Shown: in pieces, positions 1 to 6,283 of the stretch
Numbering within the stretch: the first letter of the stretch is position 1
How the letters are laid out: each line of letters opens with the position of its first letter
Position numbers and translations under genes: made by a program
DNA from: Actinomycetota bacterium
Lineage (GTDB): Bacteria; Actinomycetota; UBA4738
DNA length: 7,741 nt
Assembly: GCA_013816105.1 (NCBI GenBank)
Contig: JACDEY010000040.1
Location: forward strand, 1 to 7,741
Direction of reading: 5' to 3'
Notes under the pieces: model-generated
Database searches by the model: none
Told to the model about the DNA's origin: nothing
The model's input: the letters and a program-made list of their open reading frames with translations, nothing else

Positions 1-1419
1 GAGAGCGTGAACGGGGACGAGGCGGCCGGGGCGGTGAACGTCGTCTACGGCTCCTCGGGGGGCCTGATGGCGGCGAACGACCAGATCTGGTCGCAGGACA
101 CGCCCGGCATCCTCGATGACGCCGAGACCGGCGACTTCTTCGGATCTCACCTCGCGGTGGGCGACTTCGACGCCGACGGGTATGGCGATCTGGCCGTGGG
201 CGCTCGTGCCGAGGACGTGGGCGCCGTGATCGACGGCGGCGCCGTCAACGTGCTGTATGGCTCCGAGTTGGGGCTGACGGCCGCAGGAACTCAGCTCTGG
301 ACCCAGGACACTCCCCGGATCCCGAACTTCGCCGAGGAGGGCGATGAGTTCAGCGCGGGATTGGGGGCCGGCGACTTCAACGGCGACGGCTTCGCCGACC
401 TGGCGATCGGCGTCCGGGGGGAGAGGTTCGGGGCTGCCGTCACCGCGGGGGCCGTGCATGTGCTTCTCGGTTCCCCGGAAGGCCTGATGGCAGGCAGGAA
501 CCAGCTGTGGTCGCAGGACAGTGAGGGGATCGAGGACACTGCCGAGCCCTCCGATCGGTTTGGCGCCTTCCTCGCCGCTGGGGACATCGACGGGGACTCC
601 TTCGAGGATCTCGCGATCGGCGTGGTCGGCGAGGACCTGGGCACCTTCCCGGACCCGGGGTTCGTTCCGGACACCGGAGCCGTCAACGTCCTTTATGGCT
701 CGGCGACCGGACTCAGCGCTCTAGACGATCAATTCTGGCATCAGGACAGCCCGGGAATCCTCGGCGTCGCAGAGGGGGAGGACCTACTGGGCGGGGTCGC
801 GCTGGGCGACTTCAACGCCGACGGCTCCGCCGACCTCGCGGTCGACGCGTTCAACGAGGGCATCGCCTCCGCCGACGCGGCGGGGTCGGTGAACGTCATC
901 TTCGGTTCCCCGGCCGGGCTGACGTCCGAAGGGAACGAGTTCTGGTCGGAGAACAGCCCGAATGTGGCCGACGATCCCGAGGCCGGAGACCGCTTCGGGG
1001 TCCCGACTCCGGGAGACTTCGACGGCGACGGTTACGACGACCTCGCCATCGGCGTCCAGGGGGAGAACGGTGGCAGGGGAGCTCTCCACGTCCTCAGTGG
1101 ATCCACGTCCGGGCTGGTGGCCGGGGGCGCCCACTGGACGCAGGACTCGTCCGGCGTTCTGGACGTCGCCGAGGAGGGGGACTTCTTCGCCACCAACCTC
1201 GCGGCAGGGAACTTCGGCCTGGGCCCGGAGGACGACCTCGCCGTGGGCGTACGCGAGGACCTGGGGACGAAGCAGGACGCCGGAGCCGCGAACGTCCTCC
1301 ACGGCTCCTCGATCGGGATCTCCTCCGATGGAAACCAGTTCTGGACGCAGGACTCCGCCGGCCTGGAGGGTGTGGCGGAGGAGGGTGACTTCTTCGGCAT
1401 CCCCCTCAGGGCGGCCTAG
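1..1419 (+). CDS. FG-GAP repeat (integrin-alpha-like beta-propeller) protein, 5'-partial
   Basis: The reading frame is open to the left edge, and the GTG at 7 aligns with the interior of a repeat, so the true start lies upstream. About 472 residues are visible. They form tandem units of roughly 65-75 residues, each with a WxQD segment, a GDxFG segment, a Ca2+-binding loop of the DxDxDGxxDL type, then LAIGVxGE and GAVNVLYGS strands. This is the FG-GAP/integrin-alpha N-terminal propeller pattern. Counting residues from the GTG at 7, good loops occur at about 53-62, 123-132, 193-202, 268-277 and 337-346. A sixth (about 402-411) keeps its length but has lost most Asp ligands. The protein stops in mid-unit, just after a GDFFG segment. 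Such proteins are normally secreted or surface-exposed and act in adhesion or carbohydrate binding. The signal peptide, if any, is outside the window. The specific ligand is unknown. The family call is confident. Confidence 0.9.
   Translation, partial: ESVNGDEAAGAVNVVYGSSGGLMAANDQIWSQDTPGILDDAETGDFFGSHLAVGDFDADGYGDLAVGARAEDVGAVIDGGAVNVLYGSELGLTAAGTQLWTQDTPRIPNFAEEGDEFSAGLGAGDFNGDGFADLAIGVRGERFGAAVTAGAVHVLLGSPEGLMAGRNQLWSQDSEGIEDTAEPSDRFGAFLAAGDIDGDSFEDLAIGVVGEDLGTFPDPGFVPDTGAVNVLYGSATGLSALDDQFWHQDSPGILGVAEGEDLLGGVALGDFNADGSADLAVDAFNEGIASADAAGSVNVIFGSPAGLTSEGNEFWSENSPNVADDPEAGDRFGVPTPGDFDGDGYDDLAIGVQGENGGRGALHVLSGSTSGLVAGGAHWTQDSSGVLDVAEEGDFFATNLAAGNFGLGPEDDLAVGVREDLGTKQDAGAANVLHGSSIGISSDGNQFWTQDSAGLEGVAEEGDFFGIPLRAA
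163..1236 (+). repeat. Six in-frame FG-GAP calcium-loop units
   Basis: The coding repeats of the FG-GAP protein are visible at DNA level. Loops of DFDADGYGDL type start at 163, 373, 583, 808 and 1015, with a degenerate sixth at 1210. Spacings are 210, 210, 225, 207 and 195 bp. The first three units are in exact 210-bp register. The fourth spacing is longer because of an insertion around residues 213-222 (a Pro-, Phe- and Asp-rich stretch). In the sixth, the first three Asp ligand positions read Asn, Gly and Gly, so it probably does not bind calcium. The repeats have diverged in sequence, which suggests old duplication, not a recent expansion. Confidence 0.85.
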
Positions 1420-1433
1420 CCTCGAGTGAGGGC

Positions 1434-1439
1434 TATAGT
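1434..1439 (+). promoter_or_regulatory. Possible -10 element (TATAGT) of a leaderless promoter
   Basis: TATAGT fits the actinobacterial -10 consensus TAnnnT. It ends 6 nt before the GTG at 1446, so transcription would start at or next to the start codon, giving a leaderless mRNA. No TTGACA-like -35 box lies at the usual distance. The gap between the FG-GAP stop and this GTG is only 26 bp, and its GAGGG lies too far upstream of the GTG for a good Shine-Dalgarno site. The position is suggestive, but the element could be chance. Confidence 0.4.
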
Positions 1440-1445
1440 CGCCGG

Positions 1446-3362
1446 GTGATCCAGGCCTCCGGCCGGCCCGACGTCTTGGAGGCGGAAGCGAGGAGCGACC
1501 CCCACGACTGGATCCCTCTTGTGGTGGCCAGCGTCCTGGGGATCGCCTTCTTCGCGGCGGCGTTCGGGGTGCGGCACTTCCGCGTGCCGTGGGGCGACGA
1601 CACCTTCTTCTACGTCGACGCGATCCGGAAGGCCGGGGCCTCGGGACTCTCCGACGCGCATCTCGGGGCGCGCCCCGCCTTTCCGCTGGTGGCGGCCTCC
1701 CTGCAGGCGGCGATGGCTGCCTCCCCCTGGTCCTCGGCACTAACGACATCCCTCGCCATGGGATCGGGCCTCGCCCTCGCGGGAGGCGCGCTTGCGGCCC
1801 GGTGGAGGCTCAGGGGGTGGGCGCTCGGGGCGTTCGTGGCACTCACGAGCGTATGCGTGGTGGTCACACGGCTACTCGCCGGAAAGAGCGAGAACCTGAT
1901 GACGCTGTGGCTCCTGGCGGCCGCCGTGACGATCTGCGCCTGGACCACCGGCCGCCGCCGCGTCGCCGTGGCCGCCGTGATGCTGACCGGCGCCGGGCTG
2001 GCGGAATGGCCTTTCCTGGCCGCATTCATCGCGGTGACCGTGGCCACGCTCGCGTGGGGCTGGCTCGTTCGACGGATGGGATCGCGGGCTCGGGATCCGG
2101 CGATCTCCCGGGAGGTCATGGCGATCGCGCTCGCGGGGCTGATCGCGGCGGCCGCGGCGGCCGTCGTGGTGTTCGCGATCAACGGCACGGCGGTTAGCGA
2201 CGCCATCCAGCGCCTGCCCCCGGCGTTCCGGTACGGGCCCCGCCTTCTAAGCGAGCTCGATCTCATCTGGCCCGTTCCGACCGCGATCGCGCTCCTCCTC
2301 GGGTGCCTGGCCGCCCGGAATCTCGGGGGAAACGAGACAAAGTCCTCTCGACGGCTCCTGGCGGTCTGGCTGACGCTCACGGTTCTCGTCCTGGTCGCAG
2401 GGCTCGCCGGACTGCAGCTTCCGACCTACCGTGCGATCACGTTCGCCCTGCCCGTGGCGCTGGCTCTGGGCGCGGCGCCGTTCTTCCCAGCTCGGCGTTC
2501 CCTCCGGTTCCAACGCCTCAGCCGGCCCGTGTGGAGGGCGGCGCTCATGACCCTCATCGCCGGGTTGGTGATAGTCCCGTCGACCCTCACCTGGTACCGG
2601 TCCCTGGGGCCTCAGACCGACCCCGGCGAGCTGGGGCAGATCGCCACCGTGGGCCGGTACGCGGAAGGAGTGCCGGGCCACGGGCCGACGGTCCTTGCCG
2701 TGAATGTCCCTGACGTCGTTCGGATCGCGTTCTACGAGCGCGTCGTCCGAGCGGTTCTCGGCGATGGCGCTGACCGCGTGGTCGTCTTCGCCGGCCGATC
2801 GGGGGATGCCCTCGCCGGAAAACCGACGCTCAGAGGTAATGCCGACGACGACAGGCTGAGCCTCGACCTGTTCGAAGCCGTGCGGCCCGCTCTCCGCGCC
2901 GGAGCTCCCGTCGTCACGACTAGGGACCTCGACTCCCCGGGGTTCCTCCGCGCCACCCGAGCGGGGTCTCCGACGTTCGGTCCCGACGTCGTGATCCTCC
3001 GCGGACCCCACGAGCCACCGAGGGCCACCGACGTCCTCGGCGCCTTCGCGCCGCTTCCCCCCTGGTGGACGCTGCTGCTCCACGCTGTGGCAGCGCTTGT
3101 GCTGCTCGCGGCGAGCGGCGTGGGCTGGAGCGGGCTGGCCCTTCCGGACGCGCCCAGGGCGGTACGGCTGGCTCTCGCGCCGGGGTTCGGCGCCGTCTCC
3201 CTGATGTCGCTGGCGCTGGTCGCCGTCCACGCCGGCCTCGTTCCCGCGAACCGAATCGGGGCCCTACCCGTCGGGACAATCGTGGTGGCGATGGCGATCG
3301 CCTCGAGCGCGGGCGTTGCCGCGCGGAAGCGCTGGATCCGGCTCCGGCCGGGCGGCTCCTAG
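1446..3362 (+). CDS. Polytopic membrane protein, GT-C glycosyltransferase-like
   Basis: This 638-residue protein has about 12-13 hydrophobic segments (roughly 22-41, 99-118, 124-143, 150-167, 173-205, 224-245, 273-291, 303-324, 328-346, 364-381, 540-558, 578-597 and 606-625). A soluble stretch of about 155 residues lies at roughly 382-537. After the first membrane segment comes WGDDTFFYVDAI (Asp51 and Asp52), followed by a Pro-containing amphipathic stretch. An acidic pair in the first outer loop is typical of GT-C enzymes, which transfer sugars from polyprenyl-phosphate donors outside the membrane. The soluble stretch matches nothing I recognise. The GTG at 1446 is the first start in the open frame and is supported by an upstream TATAGT. 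A later GTG at about 1521 is less likely because it would cut into the first membrane segment. The 3' end shares a CTAG with the convergent Rrf2 gene. The membrane-protein call is firm; the enzyme class is inference. Confidence 0.7.
   Translation: MIQASGRPDVLEAEARSDPHDWIPLVVASVLGIAFFAAAFGVRHFRVPWGDDTFFYVDAIRKAGASGLSDAHLGARPAFPLVAASLQAAMAASPWSSALTTSLAMGSGLALAGGALAARWRLRGWALGAFVALTSVCVVVTRLLAGKSENLMTLWLLAAAVTICAWTTGRRRVAVAAVMLTGAGLAEWPFLAAFIAVTVATLAWGWLVRRMGSRARDPAISREVMAIALAGLIAAAAAAVVVFAINGTAVSDAIQRLPPAFRYGPRLLSELDLIWPVPTAIALLLGCLAARNLGGNETKSSRRLLAVWLTLTVLVLVAGLAGLQLPTYRAITFALPVALALGAAPFFPARRSLRFQRLSRPVWRAALMTLIAGLVIVPSTLTWYRSLGPQTDPGELGQIATVGRYAEGVPGHGPTVLAVNVPDVVRIAFYERVVRAVLGDGADRVVVFAGRSGDALAGKPTLRGNADDDRLSLDLFEAVRPALRAGAPVVTTRDLDSPGFLRATRAGSPTFGPDVVILRGPHEPPRATDVLGAFAPLPPWWTLLLHAVAALVLLAASGVGWSGLALPDAPRAVRLALAPGFGAVSLMSLALVAVHAGLVPANRIGALPVGTIVVAMAIASSAGVAARKRWIRLRPGGS
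3359..3362. other. Shared CTAG: overlapping stop codons of two convergent genes
   Basis: The plus-strand membrane protein ends with TAG at 3360-3362 and the minus-strand Rrf2 gene ends with TAG read from 3361 to 3359. Both come from the palindrome CTAG. There is no space for a terminator between the two genes, so transcripts from each side probably run into the other gene or end by a factor-dependent route. Confidence 0.85.
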
Positions 3363-3847
3363 TGCCGGCCGAGCTTGGCGGGCCGGAGCAGCTCGCTTGG
3401 CGCCCAGACCGGAGACTCGACCCGCTTGCGGTGTCGCTCGGCCAGGTCGGCAACGGTCGTCCGTTCGAAAACCTGCCGGATGGCCAGGTCGACCTCGGTC
3501 CAGAGCTCCTGGACGCCGCAGTGGGAATCCTGGAAGCACGTGTGGTCGTCTGTCCTCAGGCATCCCATCGGGTAGAGGGGGCCCTCGATCGCGTCCACGA
3601 CGTCCGCGACGCTGATCGCCGAGGGATCGCGAGCGAGCTTGCACCCACCGCCGGCGCCGCGAAAGCTCTGAACGAGACCGGCCTTGTGGAGGGCGCCAAG
3701 CTGTTGCTCCAGGAACCGCAACGGGATGTGCTGCGCGTCGGCGATGGCGCGGGCGGAGACCAGTGCGTCCCCTCCGGCCGAACGGCGGAGCGCGAGCTCG
3801 AGCATCGCACGCATGGCGTATTCGGTTCGCTGAGAGATCTTCAGCAT
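3359..3847 (-). CDS. Rrf2-family transcriptional regulator, probable Fe-S sensor
   Basis: This 162-residue protein has the standard Rrf2 layout. It opens with MLKISQRTEYAMRAMLELAL (residues 1-20), then a winged helix with the recognition segment IPLRFLEQQLGAL (41-53), a GGG wing (66-68) and the LAR-DPSAISVADVVDAIEG signature (about 71-89). Three cysteines follow, Cys96, Cys104 and Cys110, the region that holds an Fe-S cluster in IscR and NsrR. Their spacing is x7 and x5, whereas IscR and NsrR have x5 and x5. A fourth, Cys69, sits in the wing where an aromatic residue is common. I chose the ATG at 3847 because MLKIS is the conserved family start and AGAGGA lies 7 nt upstream; the frame could extend 20 residues further, to 3907, without family resemblance. 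The gene is divergent from the HAD/GT20 operon and probably autoregulates. Family call firm; the signal sensed (Fe-S status, NO, redox) is inference. Confidence 0.9.
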   Translation of the reverse strand: MLKISQRTEYAMRAMLELALRRSAGGDALVSARAIADAQHIPLRFLEQQLGALHKAGLVQSFRGAGGGCKLARDPSAISVADVVDAIEGPLYPMGCLRTDDHTCFQDSHCGVQELWTEVDLAIRQVFERTTVADLAERHRKRVESPVWAPSELLRPAKLGRH

Positions 3848-3866
3848 GCGGGTGTCCTCTGCGATC

Positions 3867-3895
3867 AAGGTAAATCCGGGCGTGAGAGGCGTCAA
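3867..3895 (-). promoter_or_regulatory. Probable housekeeping-sigma promoter of the Rrf2 gene
   Basis: On the minus strand, TTGACG (3890-3895) is followed after exactly 17 bp by TACCTT (3867-3872). The first is 5/6 to the -35 consensus, and the second fits the actinobacterial -10 form TAnnnT. The predicted start near 3860 leaves a short leader carrying AGAGGA as the ribosome-binding site of the Rrf2 gene. The hexamer CCTTGA occurs twice on this strand, once overlapping the -35 (3892-3897) and once overlapping the -10 (3865-3870). These could be operator half-sites for autoregulation. Confidence 0.55.
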
Positions 3896-3930
3896 GGGCG
3901 GAGGCACTGCTCGGATCGTCCGCTTTCACG

Positions 3931-3936
3931 CAGAAT
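3931..3936 (+). promoter_or_regulatory. Possible -10 element (CAGAAT) of the HAD/GT20 operon
   Basis: CAGAAT matches TATAAT at 4 of 6 positions and ends 6 nt before the GTG at 3943. This is the same geometry as TATAGT before the GTG at 1446, and it would again give a leaderless mRNA. No Shine-Dalgarno sequence is visible upstream of 3943. No convincing -35 box is seen. The element is weak and could be coincidental. Confidence 0.3.
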
Positions 3937-3942
3937 GACTGT

Positions 3943-4818
3943 GTGCTGTCCCGCCTGGAGGACCATCTCGCCGAGCTCACCGCCTCGCTGGAGGTTCGAA
4001 CCGTGTACACGGACCTCGACGGAACGCTGCTCGGACGAGGGGGGTCGCTCTTCGCGGGCCCAGAGGGGATCACGAGAGAGCCGGCGAGCGCGGTGGCGGC
4101 GCTCGCGGAGGCCGGGATCGATCTGGTCCTCGTTTCGGGTCGCACACGGGACCAGGTTCGAGATGCCGCGAGGATCGTCGGGGCCACTGCCTTCATCCCG
4201 GAGGTGGGCGGCCTGATCGTTTACCGGGAGGGGAGCGCCGAGCGTGTGATCCGGCCGCCCGGCGTGACTAGGGGTAGTGGAACGGCGTACCAGGCCATCG
4301 AGCGATCCGGGGCGGCCGGCTTCCTCCTCGACGCCTACCCCCACCGGCTCGAGCCCCATGCCCCATGGGCATTCCTCGAACGCGAATGCTCGGTGCTCCT
4401 TCGGGGCTTCGTCGACCTGCAGGAAGCTCGGATGCGGCTCGGTGCGGGAGGGTACGGCTGGCTCGATCTCCTCGACAACGGGATCATTCCGGAGGGGGCC
4501 GCGCGCTTTCCCTCACTGGACGTAACCGAGATGCACGCGTATCACCTGCTCCCGAGGGGCGTGAGCAAGGGGGCCGCCGTGGCCCTTGATCGCGAACGGC
4601 GAGGTCTGGACAAGGCGAACTGCATCGCGGTCGGCGACTCCCCCTCTGATGTCGACATGGCGGAGCATGTCGGAGCCATGTTCCTGGTGGCGAACGCCGA
4701 GGCTGTAACGCGCGAGGTGTCGCCGCCCGCGAACGTCTATGTGACCGCCCGTCCGAACGGCCTGGGCTTCGCCGACGCCGTCCTCCCGTTCGTCTCGAAT
4801 CGGGCCTCTCGTGGCTGA
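3943..4818 (+). CDS. HAD-superfamily IIB sugar-phosphate phosphatase
   Basis: This 291-residue protein carries all four HAD motifs. Motif I is DLDGT (Asp24 nucleophile, Asp26 acid/base). Motif II is VSGR (Ser65). Motif III is Lys209 in GVSKGAA. Motif IV is GDSPSDVDM (Asp232 and Asp236, for Mg2+). The cap sits between motifs II and III (about 85-200), the C2 arrangement of subclass IIB, which includes mannosyl-3-phosphoglycerate, sucrose-6-phosphate and trehalose-6-phosphate phosphatases. It therefore probably dephosphorylates a glycosyl phosphate in the cytoplasm. The GTG at 3943 has no Shine-Dalgarno; a GTG at 4003 just before YTDLDGT is a less likely alternative. The 3' end overlaps the GT20 start by 8 bp, implying translational coupling, so its substrate is probably the GT20 product. 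Resemblance to the MpgP/GpgP group is by architecture only; the exact substrate is not settled. Confidence 0.85.
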   Translation: MLSRLEDHLAELTASLEVRTVYTDLDGTLLGRGGSLFAGPEGITREPASAVAALAEAGIDLVLVSGRTRDQVRDAARIVGATAFIPEVGGLIVYREGSAERVIRPPGVTRGSGTAYQAIERSGAAGFLLDAYPHRLEPHAPWAFLERECSVLLRGFVDLQEARMRLGAGGYGWLDLLDNGIIPEGAARFPSLDVTEMHAYHLLPRGVSKGAAVALDRERRGLDKANCIAVGDSPSDVDMAEHVGAMFLVANAEAVTREVSPPANVYVTARPNGLGFADAVLPFVSNRASRG

Positions 4819-6283
4819 GCACCAGGTCCTGGTGGCCTCCAATCGCGGCCCGGTGTCCTTCGAGCGTGACGCTCACGGCAACGTCGTCGCCAAGCGAGGG
4901 GGGGGCGGGCTCGTCACGGCCCTGACGGGCGCCTTGCAGCTCGCGGGCGGGCTTTGGATCGCAAGCGCCATGTCGGCGGAGGACCGCGAACGGGCTCGAG
5001 ATGGCCACTTCGACGTCGATGTCGAGGGAACGGGCTACCGGCTTCGTTACCTGTCGTTCCCGCCGGCCACGTACGACCGCTACTACAACGGGATCTCCAA
5101 CCGGATCCTTTGGTTCCTGAACCATTACCTCTGGGACGTCCCCAGAACTCCCCGCTTCGACGACGGCACCCAGAGGGATTGGGCGGCCTACCGGAGGGTG
5201 AACCAGTCCTTCGCGGCCGCGCTGCACGAGGAGGCCGGCCAGCCCGGGAGCGAGCCGTCGTTCCTCGTCCAGGACTATCACCTCTCACTGGTCCCGGCCA
5301 TGCTGCGCAAGCTGCGACCGGACGCCCTGATCAACCATTTCTCACACATCCCGAACGCCGGGCCCACGTACACACGGATCCTGCCAACCGGTATCCGGGA
5401 GGAGCTACTGGCCGGCCTCCTGGGCGCTGACGTGCTGGGGCTTCAGGCCGAGGTGTGGGCGGAGAACTTCCTCACCGCCTGCCGGATCCTGCCCGGAACA
5501 CGGGTTGATTTCCGCCGCCGGTCCGTCCAGTGGCAGGGACGCACGGTCCGGGTGCGCGTCTACCCGGTCGCCACGGACACGGAGAGCCTGGAGACCGCCG
5601 CCTCGACCGATGAGGTGACCAGGATCTCCCGCCGCCTCGCACGGTGGAGGGGCGACGCCAAGCTCATCCTTCGTGTCGATCGAACGGAGCTTTCCAAAAA
5701 CATCCTTCGCGGGTTCCTCGCCTTCGAGACGTTCCTGCGCCGGCATCCGCGGTGGCGCCGGAGGGTCCGCTTTCTCGCCCTCCTCAACTCTTCTCGGGGA
5801 AGCATGGCCGAGTACCGGCAGTACATGCGGGAGTGCATGCACGCGGCGGGGCGCATCAACGCCGAGCTGGGCGACGATGACTGGGCACCCATCAGGGTCG
5901 TCGTGGGCGACCACTTCCCCACCGTGGTGGCCGCGTATCGCCTGTACGACGTGCTGATGGTGAACCCCGTCTACGACGGCATGAACCTCATCGCGAAGGA
6001 GGGCCCGCTGGTGAACCGGCGCAGGGGCGTGCTGATCCTCTCCGAGAATGCCGGCGCGTTCAGCGAGCTCGGCCGGTACTCGATCTGCATCAACCCCTTC
6101 GACGTCCTGCAGACGTCCGAGGCCCTCGCACAGGCTCTGGAGATGGAGGAGGCGGACCGCGGACGAAGGATTCGGGGCCTTCGGGCGGCGATCCGCCGCG
6201 GCACCGCCGAGCGATGGGTCCGCCGGCAGCTCGACGACCTGGAGGCCGTCCGGCTGCTCCGCGAGGGACGCCGATCTAGTTGA
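4811..6283 (+). CDS. GT20 trehalose-6-phosphate synthase-like glycosyltransferase
   Basis: This 490-residue protein is close in length to E. coli OtsA. By alignment to OtsA it keeps Arg12 in SNRGP, the glycine loop at 30-33, GGLW (Trp49), YYN (91-93), Trp101, Asp155 in QDYH, His179 in SHIP, Arg291 and Lys296 in RTELSKN, Arg329 in SSRG, and DGMNLIAKE (389-397) for the nucleotide sugar. The expected reaction is transfer of glucose from a nucleotide sugar to glucose 6-phosphate. Two motifs differ from OtsA: HIPNAGP replaces HIPFP, and RTELSKN replaces RLDYSKG. I associate these forms with actinobacterial GT20 proteins and with pseudo-glycosyltransferases such as VldE, so donor and acceptor are not certain. 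The GTG at 4811 lies inside the end of the HAD gene and lacks a Shine-Dalgarno, suggesting coupled translation. The 3' end overlaps the convergent otsB by 8 bp. Confidence 0.87.
   Translation: MAEHQVLVASNRGPVSFERDAHGNVVAKRGGGGLVTALTGALQLAGGLWIASAMSAEDRERARDGHFDVDVEGTGYRLRYLSFPPATYDRYYNGISNRILWFLNHYLWDVPRTPRFDDGTQRDWAAYRRVNQSFAAALHEEAGQPGSEPSFLVQDYHLSLVPAMLRKLRPDALINHFSHIPNAGPTYTRILPTGIREELLAGLLGADVLGLQAEVWAENFLTACRILPGTRVDFRRRSVQWQGRTVRVRVYPVATDTESLETAASTDEVTRISRRLARWRGDAKLILRVDRTELSKNILRGFLAFETFLRRHPRWRRRVRFLALLNSSRGSMAEYRQYMRECMHAAGRINAELGDDDWAPIRVVVGDHFPTVVAAYRLYDVLMVNPVYDGMNLIAKEGPLVNRRRGVLILSENAGAFSELGRYSICINPFDVLQTSEALAQALEMEEADRGRRIRGLRAAIRRGTAERWVRRQLDDLEAVRLLREGRRSS

Noticed and set aside
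784..1749. Minus-strand open frame of 321 codons opposite the FG-GAP and membrane-protein genes
   Set aside because: Arg/Pro/Gly-rich translation with no domain, crossing two convincing plus-strand genes; a GC-rich shadow frame.
2247..3230. Minus-strand open frame of 327 codons opposite the membrane protein
   Set aside because: Low-complexity charged translation with no hydrophobic core or motif; the plus frame has clear membrane helices.
3848..3907. N-terminal extension of the Rrf2 protein by 20 residues
   Set aside because: The extension covers the predicted promoter and ribosome-binding site and does not resemble the family; MLKISQRTEYA is the usual start.
3848..3942. Long inverted repeat as an Rrf2 operator
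   Set aside because: Only a 5-bp CCTCT/AGAGG pair separated by about 24 bp was found, too weak to call an operator.
3065..4216. Plus-strand open frame of 383 codons across the Rrf2 gene and divergent promoter
   Set aside because: It overlaps three well-supported genes and a promoter region, and its translation has no recognisable motif.
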